Origin: Gnetum montanum
Lineage: Eukaryota > Streptophyta > Gnetopsida > Gnetales > Gnetaceae
NCBI GenBank assembly: GCA_015680685.1
Contig: MNCI01018059.1
Coordinates: 233,603-297,602 of the forward strand
DNA: 64,000 bases
Direction: 5' to 3'
Positions 34,178-46,940 of this stretch are shown here, piece by piece. The translations under genes and the position numbers were made by a program. Numbering within the stretch: position 1 is the stretch's first letter; each line of letters begins with the position of its first letter. Below the pieces are notes generated by a model. It saw nothing but the letters and a program-made list of their open reading frames with translations. It searched no databases and was not told where the DNA came from.

Positions 34178-35052
34178 TGATGAGTGATGGAGTAATCCAA
34201 CATCCAACCATTAAGTCACAAGTGTTCATGCATGACCAGATCATAATTTGTGGATGAAGAAATATTAATATGCTAGAAATTAGTTTATGTTTGAGACTAC
34301 TATCTTTCCACATGGAGCTAGTAAAGTCTATGTGTATGTTTTAGCTCACCATGAGGTATATGATATTTGATGTTGTTTGGCCATTCTTACTCCTAGCAAA
34401 CATTATGAAATGAAAATAGTTTCTAATCCTAAGTCTGAATAATTGTAAGAAACTAAATCTAACTTAGCCTAATTCAATGGATAATTGGTCCTAGTTTACC
34501 ATGCATGCCTTAGACTCATGTAGTCATCACTAGGATTACCAAGTGGTGTTACTACTAAGCGAATCAAGCAACACCACTATTGGGTTACTAGATAACTACA
34601 CTTAGTGCTTGAAACCACTCATATCCATACCGCTTACTTTCAACATGATAAATAAAATGCTTGTAAAGTACAATATTAACCAAGAAACCATAAGAAATTA
34701 TTCTAAGTAAATGTAAGAAAACTAAGTGGATGCTACAATGATGATAAGTAATCTCGATCTTTATTTCCAATCATGAATTATGTCCAAGTATAATTCACTC
34801 AAATAAAGACATCGTACAATCGCTCAACACCACACTGTCGGCATACACTCTATCACTAACTACAGAATGAAACTGCAAGAGTTCTGCCACTAGTGGAATA
34901 AAATTTATGTAGATCCGTGTGTCTAAGTGTTGTATTTATAGGCTGCACACATCCCACCATATCATATCTATGATGACATAGCATGTGCTACAATATTGAA
35001 GAAATGACATCATCGACATGATATCACTGGTTTAGAAAAATTGACTCTATCA
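34178..35052 (-). repeat. Solo LTR of the A/D family, inserted in element E
   Basis: 875 bases, plus-strand ends TGATGAGTGATGG and GACTCTATCA, with 4-of-5 matching flanks CAAGG and CATGG. TATA box at plus 34933-34940. It aligns along its length to the D LTRs (TACTCCTAGCAAACA, ACTAGGATTACCAAG, GTGTTGTATTTATAG), but no internal sequence adjoins it on either side. Confidence 0.75.
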
Positions 35053-36154
35053 CATGGGGCCTATCCAAGGCTAGTGGTTTATGTAGACGATGGAGTAACT
35101 TAGGATCCATGGCTTAGAAAACATAAGGGAAAAATAAATAGTTACATGAAAGTGAGATTAAAATAAAAAAGAGAATAAGAAAAGATTTCAAGTTTGCTTG
35201 CACAAAATATGAAGAGTTAGAAAAAAAATAAAAATAAAAAGATAATAAAGAATTTAAAAATTTTCAAGGTAGAGATAAGAAGAAGATTCTAAGTTTTGGA
35301 GAAGAATAAAAAATTCTATCAAAGTATGAAGAGAGAGGTAGAAAATATTTTAAATTTTGAAAAGATATGCAACTTAGAAAATTTTCTAGGTCTAGGAGAG
35401 ATATGAGAGTTAGAAAATTTTCTAAGACATGGAAGAGAGAGAATAAAAAATTTTCATAAGAAAAAGAGAGGATTGTGGAAAAACTTTTTGAGTCCAAAGG
35501 GGAAGGAAGTTGAAAAAATTTCATGGCAAGGTAAGGAAAAAATTTTCTAAGGGTTAGGAAAGTTAGAGAATTTTCTATGACATGGAATTGGGGTGTAGGA
35601 GTTAGAAAAAGTTTCTAAGTTTTTAAGATTGAAAACTAAACATGACAAATTTTCTAAATGTGAAGCATGAGATTAAGAGGAGGAAATATTCAAATTGTTG
35701 ATTGTGCTTTGGCTTCTAAATTTTTGCTAAATGTGATAGATCTATGTTAAAATGTACTTGGATGAATATTTGCATGGAAATTGAGAATCATGGTACATTG
35801 AACTATTTTTTAGGGATTTCATGTTTTATATATTTTTGTATTTATAGTTTTCTATATGTATGAGATTTTAAAGTTTTTTTTACTTTTGTTTTAATTTTCT
35901 ATGTTTGTAACTTTGCAATTTTTTAAAGGAAAAAATGAAGCAAACACTAAATGAGACATGTGATAAAATGTGATACAAAGAAGACTAAATACTAGAGTAA
36001 GATGATAATGAAGAATGTGCTAAACAAGCACATATGATTGAAAATAAAAAAGTGAAATAATTGAACTAATGTAAAGAACCTAAACTAATTTCATACTAAG
36101 AAACATACATAAACATAAAAGATAAACAAAGATAAAATAGTGAAAGGACAGAAA
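35053..36154. other. Purine-skewed low-complexity stretch, no gene
   Basis: Lies between the E protease and RT pieces. It is strongly A/G-rich on the plus strand and contains the repeated palindromic motif listed below. The only open frame (35264-35524, minus) is a repeat product rich in Leu, Phe and Ser. Whether it belongs to E or is another insertion is unclear. Confidence 0.4.
35370..35660. repeat. Degenerate tandem array around the palindrome TTAGAAAATTTTCTAA
   Basis: AGAAAATTTTCTA or a close variant recurs at about 35375, 35410, 35537, 35562, 35602 and 35645, separated by purine runs such as GACATGGAAGAGAGAG. Units are irregular in length (about 25-130 bases). Confidence 0.6.
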
Positions 36155-36630
36155 AGATTTAAGATTATGATGCCTTAGCGATGGATTTTCTAGCATTAGA
36201 CCTAGTGGAAACCTTCATGCTCTTGATGGATTGAACAATGTCTAACTCATCAAACCATAAATCCACAAATTTGTAGGCGCTAGATGACTAAGGAATAATT
36301 GTATCAGCTTTTTATTTTCTATTGTTGAGGGCATTTGACCAATAAGAGTAGGTTGAAATCCTAAGCCAATCTCTTCCAATACAACTAATTGTGAGATAGC
36401 TAAGATTTTGGAACCAATGCACAAAACTATTTCTGTATCTTTACAAGAGAAGTGTATTTCATGATGCAACGATGATGAAACCACAAGATGGTACACTAAC
36501 CAAGATTGTCCTAGAACAGCATTGATTCTATATGAATCTCTAATTATTGCAAATAAAACCTTTGACATGATCATACTCCCTATAGAAAAAAGGAATTATG
36601 TTGCTCATATGATTTGTAATCTAGTGTCAC
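36155..36630 (-). pseudogene. Element E protease region; E cut here by element B
   Basis: The minus-strand open stretch 36242-36574 includes INAVLGQSWLVYHLVVSSSL, HEIHFSCKDTEIVL and SQLVVLEEI. The LGxSWL-VVSSSLH pattern is the second half of a Tat-type aspartic protease; the DSG part would lie upstream, beyond the B insertion at 36631. The assignment rests on this motif only. Confidence 0.55.
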
Positions 36631-37524
36631 TAATGAGTCATGGATTGGCCATGTCGATAAGGCCTCGTTAACTGGGCCCCATTGTCTAGGCCCCGTTGAT
36701 GCATTATTTCATGCATTGAAATGGCCTTATTGACATAGGGTCTGTTCTTGCCTATAAATATTTGCCAACACACTATGTTTAGGCATCATTCTTTCATAGT
36801 GTAGTGAACCTCTTGCAGTTTTTACATTTGAAAGTTAGACTATTTTCTTGAGTGTCCACAATAGGAGTCATTGAGTGTATAGATCTTTATTCGAGCACAA
36901 TTGTACCTAAGCATGATAATGTGTGCAGCAATAAAAATGAACTTCTGAATAAACCTTGTAGCATTCTAGATAGTTTAAATGTTTCCTTCATGCATTTAAT
37001 GTTTTCAGCTATTTCTTTAATGTTTTCTAGTAATTAAGCTAATTAAGTAATTAAGTGAGATAAGCTAAATAACAATTAAGTAAACACATATGTACAACCA
37101 CTTTGAGCATGCGTATGAGATTTGGTAATCCCAGCAGTGCTTAACACTTGGTAACCCAACAATGTTATATGTGTTTAGGGTGTGTATGGTAAGTGGGATT
37201 GGATACTTATGTTAGGACAAGTTGAACAGTAGTTAGCCCATTAGATTAAAATAGGCATTAAATTACTTTATTCAATATCTTATTTATTTCAAGGACCAAG
37301 ATCATAAAATATAAAATAACAAAAATCATGTGCCTCAGTTACACTTAACCATATCCTTGAGCTTCACAAGTGTAGTTGGGAAGACAATGAACGTCCTCAA
37401 CATAAAGTTTACTTCTTAGAGAACTAGTGCACGGAAACTATAAAGTCCATGGAATTCGACTGGATCGTGCATGACCACTTTGTGATTCATATGGTTGGGT
37501 GTAGGGGTACCTCTTTACTCATCA
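36631..37524 (+). repeat. Element B 5' LTR
   Basis: Ends GTAGGGGTACCTCTTTACTCATCA, split here as GTAGGGGTACC and TTTACTCATCA, like A. TATAAATA at 36753-36760. Upstream of it is an imperfect inverted repeat: ATGTCGATAAGGCC (about 36651) against GGCCTTATTGACAT (about 36723). The R/U5 part matches A (GTCATTGAGTG, TTATTCGAGCA, CCTTGTAGCAT). The start was placed at TAATGAG by analogy with TGATGAG. Confidence 0.8.
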
Positions 37525-37525
37525 T

Positions 37526-37543
37526 TGGCAATTTTTGTCAAGG
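37526..37543 (+). other. Element B primer-binding site, decayed
   Basis: TGGCAATTTTTGTCAAGG lies two bases after the LTR in the position of the tRNA-Asp site of A, with several changes. Confidence 0.45.
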
Positions 37544-37689
37544 ACTCTTTTTGTTGAAATGTGCACTATCTAGGATTAATGAACATTATTAATATCATTG
37601 AATGAACCCTAAGGTTGACATCATTCTCAAATTATATAATTAAAAAAACACACTTATATTTTATTTTTTTGCAAAATTTCTTCTTCTCA

Positions 37690-39480
37690 CAGGCATGAAG
37701 ATGTTAAACTATCGATCCCTCAATAGTGCAAAGTGGTATATGCTCATCCAGATGAGTATGTACCTGATTTCACCTTCATGCTACACCAAGATAAATAACT
37801 ATGGTGGTGAGACATGGAGGGCAACATCATAATGCCCACTAATTGATCTATGCCTGAGATGCTACTTCAAATCCTTAGGAGGTTAGGCATCCCAGATCTT
37901 TAAGAGGAATAAGCTGTGCATAATTATGATTACTAGGACTACTGTCCCACTAAAACACAACGTTGGAGAGATTGATACTAGGAGAAGCACCATGAGTTTG
38001 TGAACGGAAAACACTTCACCAATACCTTGAACTTGCTAAAATAAACTGATAATGAGGATCCTCCCTCTTGGGGTTCTCAACATGAAGATTTTTCACCCCC
38101 TATTATTGGTGCTAAAGGTGTGGCCTTGAACCTACAGTCCACTATTAACAAACTAGGTTCAAGTGAAAGTAGCAATCAAGGCAAGGACTTGGGCAAGCCT
38201 AATGACGACAAGAAATCTAGGGATCATGGTCATGACAAGCAAAGATATGGTGGTAGACATCATAGTGGTGGTGGTAGTCCACCTTCCTCTTCATCCTCTT
38301 CATTCAATTCTAAGCATTCCTCTTCATCATCTAACTCTAATAAAAGCCACCGAAGATATAATCGTGATGAAGGTCACCAATGTGAAAATAATGATCATAG
38401 GGCCCACCATTAAAGAAGGGATGGCAGAGACCATCATCAACATCATTGACACAATGATGATGATGAACCTCTATTGACAACTCGAAGAATGCTTAACATT
38501 GCAAAGGCAATTAAGATTCCAACTAGGAATGTCAAAGATAGTTAAATCAAGTGATTAGACATGCACAATATCCCAAGATTTGAGGGGGGATATAACTCTA
38601 ATTCGCAAAACCATCTACAAGCCTTTCATGATGCCTACACCTTACAAAACATCAAAAATGACTAGTAGAAATTGAAGCTATTCCCCAAGGCACTCCTTAA
38701 AGAGGTAGAAAGTTGGTACTGATCCTCAAAGCCAGAATCCATCTGTAGATGGAGTACCATGATAAAACTATTTAATGAAAAATACTAGATATACTCTAGA
38801 GTGTCTAATCTAAGAAGGCAAATCCAAGGCTAGAAATAAGGAACACATGAACCCTTGGATGCTGTTATGAGCAGATATTATTCTCTCTTACATCGATGCC
38901 TTGGCCATGGTTATTCTCAGAGGGAAAAACTCCACCACATCATAGATGCACTTAGAGCAGAAGCCAGAAGATCTCTTGGGGTTTATGCCCAAGGGAGACT
39001 ATCCAAACTAAGAGTTCATTAGATACAAAGGCTAATAGAGAAAGTAGCAAAAGAAGAAGGTGAGTTGCAAAAAAGGGAAAGTGCAAAGTGCAGAGGAATA
39101 TAATAGGGATCCTTCCATTAGGAAAAGGGAGGTTTGATTTTGTGATGAGAACAAGTCACCACTCAATGAAGTGAACAAGAAAACCTTGCCCATCCAAAAA
39201 TCTATTTCCAATATCTTTGCAAAGGTTGATAATTTATGGGACTCTTTCGATGAAAAATTTCAAACTACTATGAAGATTGCTAAAGAATTCATAGAGCAAA
39301 ATAGTGATCACAACTGCAAGAGGTAAAAAGAAGTTGAACATGCCTACCAAACAGGTAAGGGAAAAGCTACTATAGTAGAAGAAGTTATGAAGATAGACTC
39401 TAGTGATGATGTTAGGTGTGACATTTGTCAATATGAACATGCTAAGGGATGTTTCCCTATGGTGTCACACTTATAAGAGT
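37690..39480 (+). pseudogene. Element B gag, broken
   Basis: Blocks shared with A: HPDEYVPDFTFMLHQDK (about 37745), DYCPTKTQ, a KSRDHGHDKQ and poly-Ser region in the open stretch 38120-38413, MHNIPRFEGGYN (about 38560), NHLQAFHDAYTLQN, and LDAVMSRYYSLLHRC. It ends with CDICQYEHAKG-like Cys/His residues near 39420. At least ten stops lie in or between the blocks. Confidence 0.75.
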
Positions 39481-40239
39481 CTAGGGTGTATGTGCTAAAT
39501 CCTCGACTAACAAGGACGCAAGCACCTAGGAAATTGCCTTATCCTCAAGGCAATCCAAGGTAGTTCCACCAGCAACATCAAGCTTACTATCCAAGTAGAG
39601 AACTGTCGCAATTGTACGAGCAATACCAGTAGTGGCATCAACCACAATTGTGGGGAATGCTAGCATCAAGACAACAGAACCATTACAAGTAACTAAATCC
39701 ATATGGGTGCTATGTTCAGAAACCCATTTCTACATAAAGCTCTACAAGTTGTGCCTCATTGAAACATCACTATTATCCTCTAGAGGACCATCAAACTTAT
39801 TCACCAACTACTTAAGGGGAGCACTCATATCCATACCATCCTCTACATCCATATCCACACATCCCTCCACCCTCAACCTAGTTACCTCCTACTTCATCCA
39901 TGCGGGGTGAAATTCTGCCATAGCCATAGCAAAAAAATGCTAAGAGGGCTATAAATTTACAACTAGCCCTCTAGCTAGGTGGTTTAGATAATCGATCTAG
40001 GAAACAACCATTTCTTTGATCCAACAGTCCTCCCAAACCCTTACAACCTAATGCAGTTGGTTGCTTTGTATCTCCAACACCTTCATCCTCTGCATCAAAC
40101 AAATTCAAGAGTTCTTCAAACCAAATATTTCCTCAAATCCACACTGTGATGCTAACTCATGCTATTTTCAATTGAATCAAAGCTGGCAACCTTCCCATGA
40201 AACAATCTAACCCAAGAAGTCCTCTTATTTACTTGCAGA

Positions 40240-40730
40240 TTGCTGAACATGAGTCATGCAAGGCTCTTCTTGATTCTAGTTTTGGTGTCAATCTCATCTC
40301 CTACGACATGTACAAGGCCTAAAACCTACCACCTCTCAACAAGAGAAACATTCATTTAGAATTTGCAAACCAATCAATCACTATCCCTTTGGGATTAGTG
40401 AAGGACATTGTAAGAATAATTTGTGGGTGGTCCTATCCTGCCAATCTTTCGATTATCAAGGTAGAAAACTATAAAGGTAAATTTTCCATCATCATTGAAC
40501 ATGCATGGTTAAGCATTGTTGATGCACAAATGTGCAGCAGGGACCTCTCCTTAGAAATCTCCAAGGAAAATGAATTTGAACAGCTTGAGAAAAGCGAGTT
40601 CCATGCATCATGTATAGTGATAACGAGTGCAGTTGCATGTAGAAAATTTAGTCTGTTAAAAGCACCTTCCTTAAAGCATGTAATCAATATGCACAAGAAA
40701 CTGATATCCAAAGGTGCCTATACATAGCAA
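40240..40730 (+). pseudogene. Element B protease, broken
   Basis: CKALLDSSFGVNLIS (the active-site Asp-Ser-Gly now reads Asp-Ser-Ser), then IPLGLVKDIVRIICGWSYPA and AWLSIVDAQ in the open stretch 40389-40727. The order and spacing are as in A. Confidence 0.75.
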
Positions 40731-40789
40731 CCACAAAACAAGAGGATACCCAGTGGCTGATAGCTGACTCTAACAATAACGCACTATAC

Positions 40790-42420
40790 ATGGAACCTAC
40801 TAAAAGCCTTACATGTGCTTATGTCAAGGGCCTAGATAAACTTGAGCAAGTTCATCATCAACTCTCTGATGATGAAGATGATGAAACCTATTGGGAAGAG
40901 TTGGAAATCCTTGATAATTTCATGCAGGAGCCCCTAGAGTTAAAAACTCTACTAGCCAACCTAGAGTATGCATTTTCAAACAATGGTAAGCTAGTTATAA
41001 TTAATGTTAAACTTGCTCCTAAATAGAAAGAAAAGCTATTAAAGGTGGTTAACAAATGGCCAACAACCTTTACTTGGTCATATCATGAACTGACTAGAAT
41101 TGATCCATGGATATGCCAGCATCGTATCTACACCGACCTAGCCATGAAGCCAAGAAGGTAGCCATAGAGGTGATTGAATTGCAAGTTGAAGAAAATCATC
41201 AAAGAGAAAATAGAACAACTCCTCAAAGTAGGGTTCATCTATCCCATCGCAGATAGTGAGTGGGTTATTCCACTTGTAATTCTGCTAAAGAAAGGTGATA
41301 AGTGGTGGGTTTGCATCGACTTTAGGTTGTTGAAAATTGCAACATTTAAAGATTATTTTTCATTTCCATTTGTGGACCAAGTGTTAGACACCATATCTTG
41401 GCAATGCTATTATAACTTCTTGGATAGTTATAGTGGCTATAATCAAATCTAGATTGTGCTAGGAGATCAGGCCAAGACAACGTTCATAAGTCCATGGGGG
41501 ACTTTTGCATATTGTAAGATGTCATTTGGTCTGTGAAATGATCTTACAACATTTCAATGCATGCTCCTTAGTATTTTCCTCTAGCAAATCAGTAGTGGGG
41601 TAGAAGTCTTTATGGATGACTTCTCTAAGGGGTTACATTTGAGCAAGCCTTCAATTGCACTAAGAAAGTACTAAAAAGATGTGTTGAAAAAACCCTAAGC
41701 TCAATTGGTAGAAAAGCCATTTAATGATCTAAGAGGGCATAGTACTAGGGCATAAAATTTCACAAAAAGGGATTAAGGTAGACCTAGAAAAGATAAGAGT
41801 CATCCAAGAAATCACATGCCAACCAGAGATGGTCAAAGATGTCTAATCATTCCTTGGACACACTAGCTACTACTGGTGATTTATAGAGAATTTCTCTAAG
41901 ATTGCAAAGCCATTGATCGAGCTTACAAAACAAATGCTTCATTCATCTAGACCAAGTAATGCAAACATGCATTCCAATAGGTAAAGAAAAAAATTGTACA
42001 AACTCCAATTCTACAAGCACTGGACTAGTCCAAATCATTTCACATAATGACCGATGCATCTAATTATACCTTGGGAGTTGTGCTGATGCAATTAGATGAT
42101 AAGAAACATCCATACTACATTGATTGCACAAGTCAAAGCATTGTGGATGCATAGTTGAATTATACCACAACTGAGAAAGGACTAATGACAGTGGTCTATG
42201 CTCTTGAAAAGTTCAAGCACTATGTGCTTGGGTATAAAGTGTTCATGCACATAGATCAAAGTGCCATCTACTTTCTAATGAACAAGCCAGTGGTGATCCC
42301 CCATATCATACGGTGGCTAGTGATCTTGTAGGAATTAGATCTCACAATGATAGATTAGAAAGGGATTAAGAATATGGTCACTAACCATCTCTCTTGGTTA
42401 AGATATGATAACAAAGAGGA
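40790..42420 (+). pseudogene. Element B reverse transcriptase and RNase H, broken
   Basis: Linker (40790-41026) with WEELEILDNFMQEPLELK, then RT: IEQLLKVGFIYPIADSEW, WVCIDFRLLKIATFKDYF, FLDSYSGYNQI and VFMDDFS with both catalytic Asp present (about 41606-41625). RNase H has TDASNYTLGVVLMQLDDKK and NYTTTEKGLMTVVYALEKF. More than ten stops and several frameshifts. Confidence 0.82.
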
Positions 42421-43760
42421 GGAGAGTTCACTCTCTAATCAATTCCCAAATAAACTCCTCTTTATAAGAGTAATAAATGACCAAGTGCCCATTGAATTAA
42501 AATGGTATGAAAACATCCTCACTTACCTTCTCACTCAAAAAATGCCACAATATCTAGACTTTAGGAAAAAACAATAGTTTCTTCATTAGGCTAAGTACTT
42601 CATGAAAATCAATGGACATCTTTACAAGGTGTGCACTGATGGCCTAGTTCATTGGTATGTCCCTGATACAGATCAATTGTGTGTTCTCCAAGATGCTCAT
42701 GAAGGCCCTTGTAAAGGCCACTATGCAAGGAGACACACAACCTCAAAAATCCTAATGGTAGGATACTATTAGCTTATAATCTTTAGGGATGCTCACCAGT
42801 TTTTCTGATCCTATGAGTGTTGTCAACAAGATGGCAGGATGATCGCTCAAATGGAAGGTTCTCAACAATGGATTCAACCACTATATCCCTTTAACATATG
42901 AGGCATTGACTTCATGGGTCTTATCACACCCATGTCCAATGGAAAGGCATACATCATCGTAGCAGTTAACTATTGCACCAAGTGGGCAGAAGTAGTAGCC
43001 ATCATTGACTGTACATCATCCAATGCAACTAGATTTATATAACAACATGTTGTAAACATGTTTGGGATGCCAAGTGCATTGATTTCTAATAATGAAATCT
43101 ATTTTATAGGTGTCACCTTTTGAAAGCTGATGCAACACTTGGGAGTTGAACATAAATTAACAACACCCTATCATCCTCAAGCCAACAGTCAAGTAGAAGT
43201 CACCAATAGGGAAATCACAAATATCTTAATGAGAACTATAAGAAAATATAGGAAATATTTAAGCACAAAACTCAATGATGCCCTTTGGGTTTATCGCTCA
43301 AGATGGAAATTTTCTATAGGCTATGCTCCCTATGAGCTAGTGTATGGAAAACTTCCAACACTTCCAATCCAATTCTAACTTCACACACTTTCAACAACTT
43401 GTGACTTGGACCTTCACCTAAAACTAGCACAAACAGAAAGATTGATCAACCTAAATGTGCTAGATGAAAACCAATTAGTGGCCTTATCTTTTAAATGAAG
43501 TGCACAAGGAATACAATAAGAAGTTCCATGACCTTAGAATACGGAAAGTAAAATTTCAACCTAGAGATAAGGTTCTCTATTGGAACCCCACACATGTGTC
43601 CTAGAAAACAAAGTTCTAAATGTTGTGGAAGGGACCTTATATAATTGATGAAACCATTCCCTCTGGGATCATGTTAATCTACAAACTTGAGTGCCCAAAT
43701 AATAAGCTGTTAGTCAACATCCAACAAGTGAACCTTCATAGAACTAAGACAAGCTAGTGC
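42421..43760 (+). pseudogene. Element B integrase, broken
   Basis: HHCC region with DAHEGPCKGHYARR (about 42690), DAHQFF and YECCQQDG. The core has GIDFMGLITPMSNGKAYI (first Asp, about 42905). The second Asp position reads LISNNEIYF (Asp to Asn). VEVTNREI keeps the Glu, in the open stretch 43130-43378. The C-terminal region decays by 43760. Confidence 0.8.
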
Positions 43761-45625
43761 AAATACTACCTCATTAGATGGACAACCACACTCTATACTT
43801 TGTGTCTCCTACTTTCAACTCGGTCATGGGGGAGATGGCCATCCATGCTAACTACACACATGGTTCCTCAGTTTTTCACTTTTTGTTTTACACTTTGTTG
43901 GTTTTTATCTCTTTTTAGTTTTTCATTCTATTAATTTTCTTAATTTTTATTTTACAACATCATTAGTATGCTCTATCTTTCTTAAATATTTTACACTTTC
44001 TTATATATTTTACATTATTATTTGTGTGACCTTTCATTATTTTTGCTAATAAAAGTGCTTTATTACCACAAGACATAGTGCCAATGTTGTCAGTTACTAA
44101 TGGTGGTTTGTGCTTAATCTTTTGGTTATTAATGTTTGGTTTCTATTTTTGAATTCTGATGCCTAATAACTAAGACATGGTTTATTTTTTATGGACTAGG
44201 CAATGAGTCCACGTCATCCACCTATCAACAAACTCTATGGTTTTTCATATTTTGGAAGTTTGAGGTTCCTTTCATTAAATAAACTTTTAATAAATTAGTG
44301 ACCTTTGTAGTTTCTAGAATTAGAAAGGATTCAAAGCTTTGCACAAGGTGTGACTTCAAGGGGAGTCAATAGTCCTTGTACTTTTCTACTTGCTTGAGTG
44401 CTTGAGTGTTTTCATTGACTTCTTATTGTTATGAGTTGACCAATAATAGGAAGTTAAATAAAGTCTTTGCATGGTGTGGTTTCCATTCTATAAAAAAACC
44501 AAAACATGATGGGAATTCAAAGGACATCTCTTAGACAAATAAATGAGCAACAAGCACTAGTTATGGGACTAGAAAGACATGTTACCCATGCCTAAAGGTC
44601 CCCTCTAACTAAGGCCATATCTCACTTCCTACTTCTCTTTATGGAATGGTGGTTGTTTATGGAAGCACTCTTGTGTCTTAAGGAGATGGATTAATCTTGG
44701 AGTGGTGATATGAAGTCACTGGAAGTGGTTGGTTTTGATTTGGACTAAGGATGGATCTTCTTGGGTCATTTTAAACACAAACTTCATAAGGGACTTTTTA
44801 TGACCTCAATTCAAGATTCCATTATGCTCAGTCATTCATCTATGCCACCTGTAACTCATCTCATTGTCGATTTCTATGTTATGATCAATGTCTTAGTTTG
44901 ACGTGTTGGAATTCTTGGATAGAGTCTTTCGAGTTGATCCTTAACTTTTCATGAACATTAATTACCTATGGAACCCATGGACTTCTTAGTTGAGGATATG
45001 CAAGGGCAAAAAGGGCATGTGCTTGTTATGGGGAGGACCCACTTGCATTTTCTTGGTTTGGATAGTTAAGTCCCTTACCTTAGACATTGCTACAATCCTA
45101 TCTTTCACATGCCTCATTATACATCCAGCTCTATGCTCCTTAAAACCTTCATAGAATTCCATTCTCTAACCATTTTTTTAATTTTCCAAACTTTTTTAGC
45201 TCCAACACCCTCTTCTACTATTTTCATAATGTTCGTGGCTTTTTGTACTATCATTTAACTCCAATTTCACTCAAAAAATCCTTGTATTTTCAAAGTTTGA
45301 TCAAAGTCAATAGTGGTCAACAACCCAGTCAAGTAGGCCCTGTCAACATAAGCCAAAAGCTCTATATATGCTACCACACACTTTCAAATTTTTATCATTT
45401 GCTTCACAACAAGAGGCAATTTTTTGCCATTTTTTAGAGCCCATAACTTTCCAACTATTTGTTCAACTCACTCACCCATAACTTTTCAACTGTTTGTTCA
45501 ACTCAGTCCATTCTTTAATCCTATAGCTACTAGAGGTAAGCTCTTAGTCATGGGGGCCACAAACGTTAAGGTTTTCAATGAAATTTTTTGAAAATTTTTC
45601 TAACTTCCCCAAAGGGTTAATGAAT
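43761..45625 (+). other. Element B 3' non-coding region, truncated
   Basis: Shares the ordered blocks with A: CATGGGGGAGATGGCCATCC (43825), TTTTTGTTTTACAC-like runs, GCAATGAGTCCACGTCATCC (44200), GTCTTTGCATGGTGTGG (44464), ATTCAAAGGACATC, GGGGAGGACCCACTTGC (45031), and AGTCATGGGGGCCAC (45547). It then leaves the family sequence. Confidence 0.7.
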
Positions 45626-46940
45626 ACAACGACATGAAACCATAAATTTTTGAGAGTTAACCCTTTCAACACCCTTGCGTATGACTTATTAAAATTAAAA
45701 CACAAATAAAATAATGATTAAAATTAATTAAATAAGCCATACTCACAACTTAGCCAAATGTAACTTTCCCAAGGAGATAAGTATCCCAATTATTTCACGT
45801 TACATAATAATTGCTAACTCATGGTCATATTGTGATTAGAGATGGCACCAAGACTGAAATGATTATAGGAGGGAGGACCCTCTAAACCAAGGTAAAAATG
45901 ACCCAGAACTGAAAGGGGCCAACAAGAACAAGTCTAGGAGCAGGTAGAGGAAACCCATGCAGCGAGACCTCTTTGAGAGGAGCCCGAAGTAGAATCAGTT
46001 AGACAGATTCCTGAAGAAGAGGCTATAATAGAAAAATTGTAGCAAGGAGAGGCACCAGGATCCATGTTGAGACTTCAAGTCACATTAACACAAGGCTGCC
46101 TTAACACAATCAGGCCCTGTGATGTCCAATGCTTAGTTCTGTAGGAACTGAACTTCGGGCCATTCTTGGAGCATGATCTAGCAGAGGTGAAAACATAATT
46201 GCAAATATCTCCCATGTAGCCTATCATCATTTCTAGTGGGAAGTGGTACATGGAAGAGATGTACCTATTCTAGAATAATAGAAGGGTAGGCTCCATGGTA
46301 AAGATCAAGGATATCCAAGTATCTTACTCAACTAAAGCCATCACATAGGCTTTAGGGTTACCTAATTCTAGAACACAATTGGCAAAACTATTTACATACA
46401 CTGATCCAAAGGCCAAAAAGGAGTGGATCCAACAGTGTTATAGGGTTGACCGTAAGGATTTTGATGCACTCAGACTAATGAAACATGTATATTTCAAGAT
46501 AGCAGCTATTACCTCAATCTAATGGTGAGGCCCAATAAGGTGACTACCTTCTCCACCTAAGCATGTGCTACTCTAAGTAGGAGATTTGTAACAAACCTTC
46601 CATAATTGATTTATCTAGAGATCAAAAACCATTTAAAAGAAAGTGAACATGGAAGGAAAATAATGCCTTTTCCATGCCTCATCCGAAAACTTTGTAAGAG
46701 GGCAAGGATAATCCACTATGCCAATGACATGATTAAGCATACTCCTATAGCCTCTCGATGTAAAATGATGAAGGACAAGAAACTTGCCATGTCTAAAGAA
46801 TAGGAGAAATGATCACCACCTTCACCACCTACTTAGGAAACAACACTAGAAACCTTTGCAACCATTGAGCACTTATGTGGAATCGAGCAGGAGCAACAAG
46901 TGAGAACAAGTGGTGGATATCCATCTGTATATCAACCTGT
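45626..46940 (+). pseudogene. Element F left part: decayed plant mobile-element ORF, cut by element C
   Basis: From ATGGCACC (45842) onward one frame, with many stops, resembles the putative plant transposon protein type found in plant retroelements. ELNFGPFLEHDLAEV is followed by GKWYMEEMYLF, KKEWIQQCYRVDRKDFDALR and, in the open stretch 46606-46803, KIMPFPCLIRKLCKRARI. I recall this block order from that family but could not search for it. The sequence before 45842 has no recognised content. The ORF is interrupted at 46940 by element C and resumes at 56645. Confidence 0.45.

Larger units (their letters stand above)
36631..45625 (+). mobile_element. Element B: Athila-like LTR retrotransposon lacking its 3' LTR
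   Basis: Begins with an LTR (TAATGAGTC, to TACTCATCA) and runs in the order gag, protease, RT, RNase H, integrase, 3' non-coding. Similarity to A and G stops at about 45625 inside the 3' non-coding region, some 500 bases before the expected 3' LTR, and no second LTR is present. Decay is heavier than in A or G. Confidence 0.85.
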
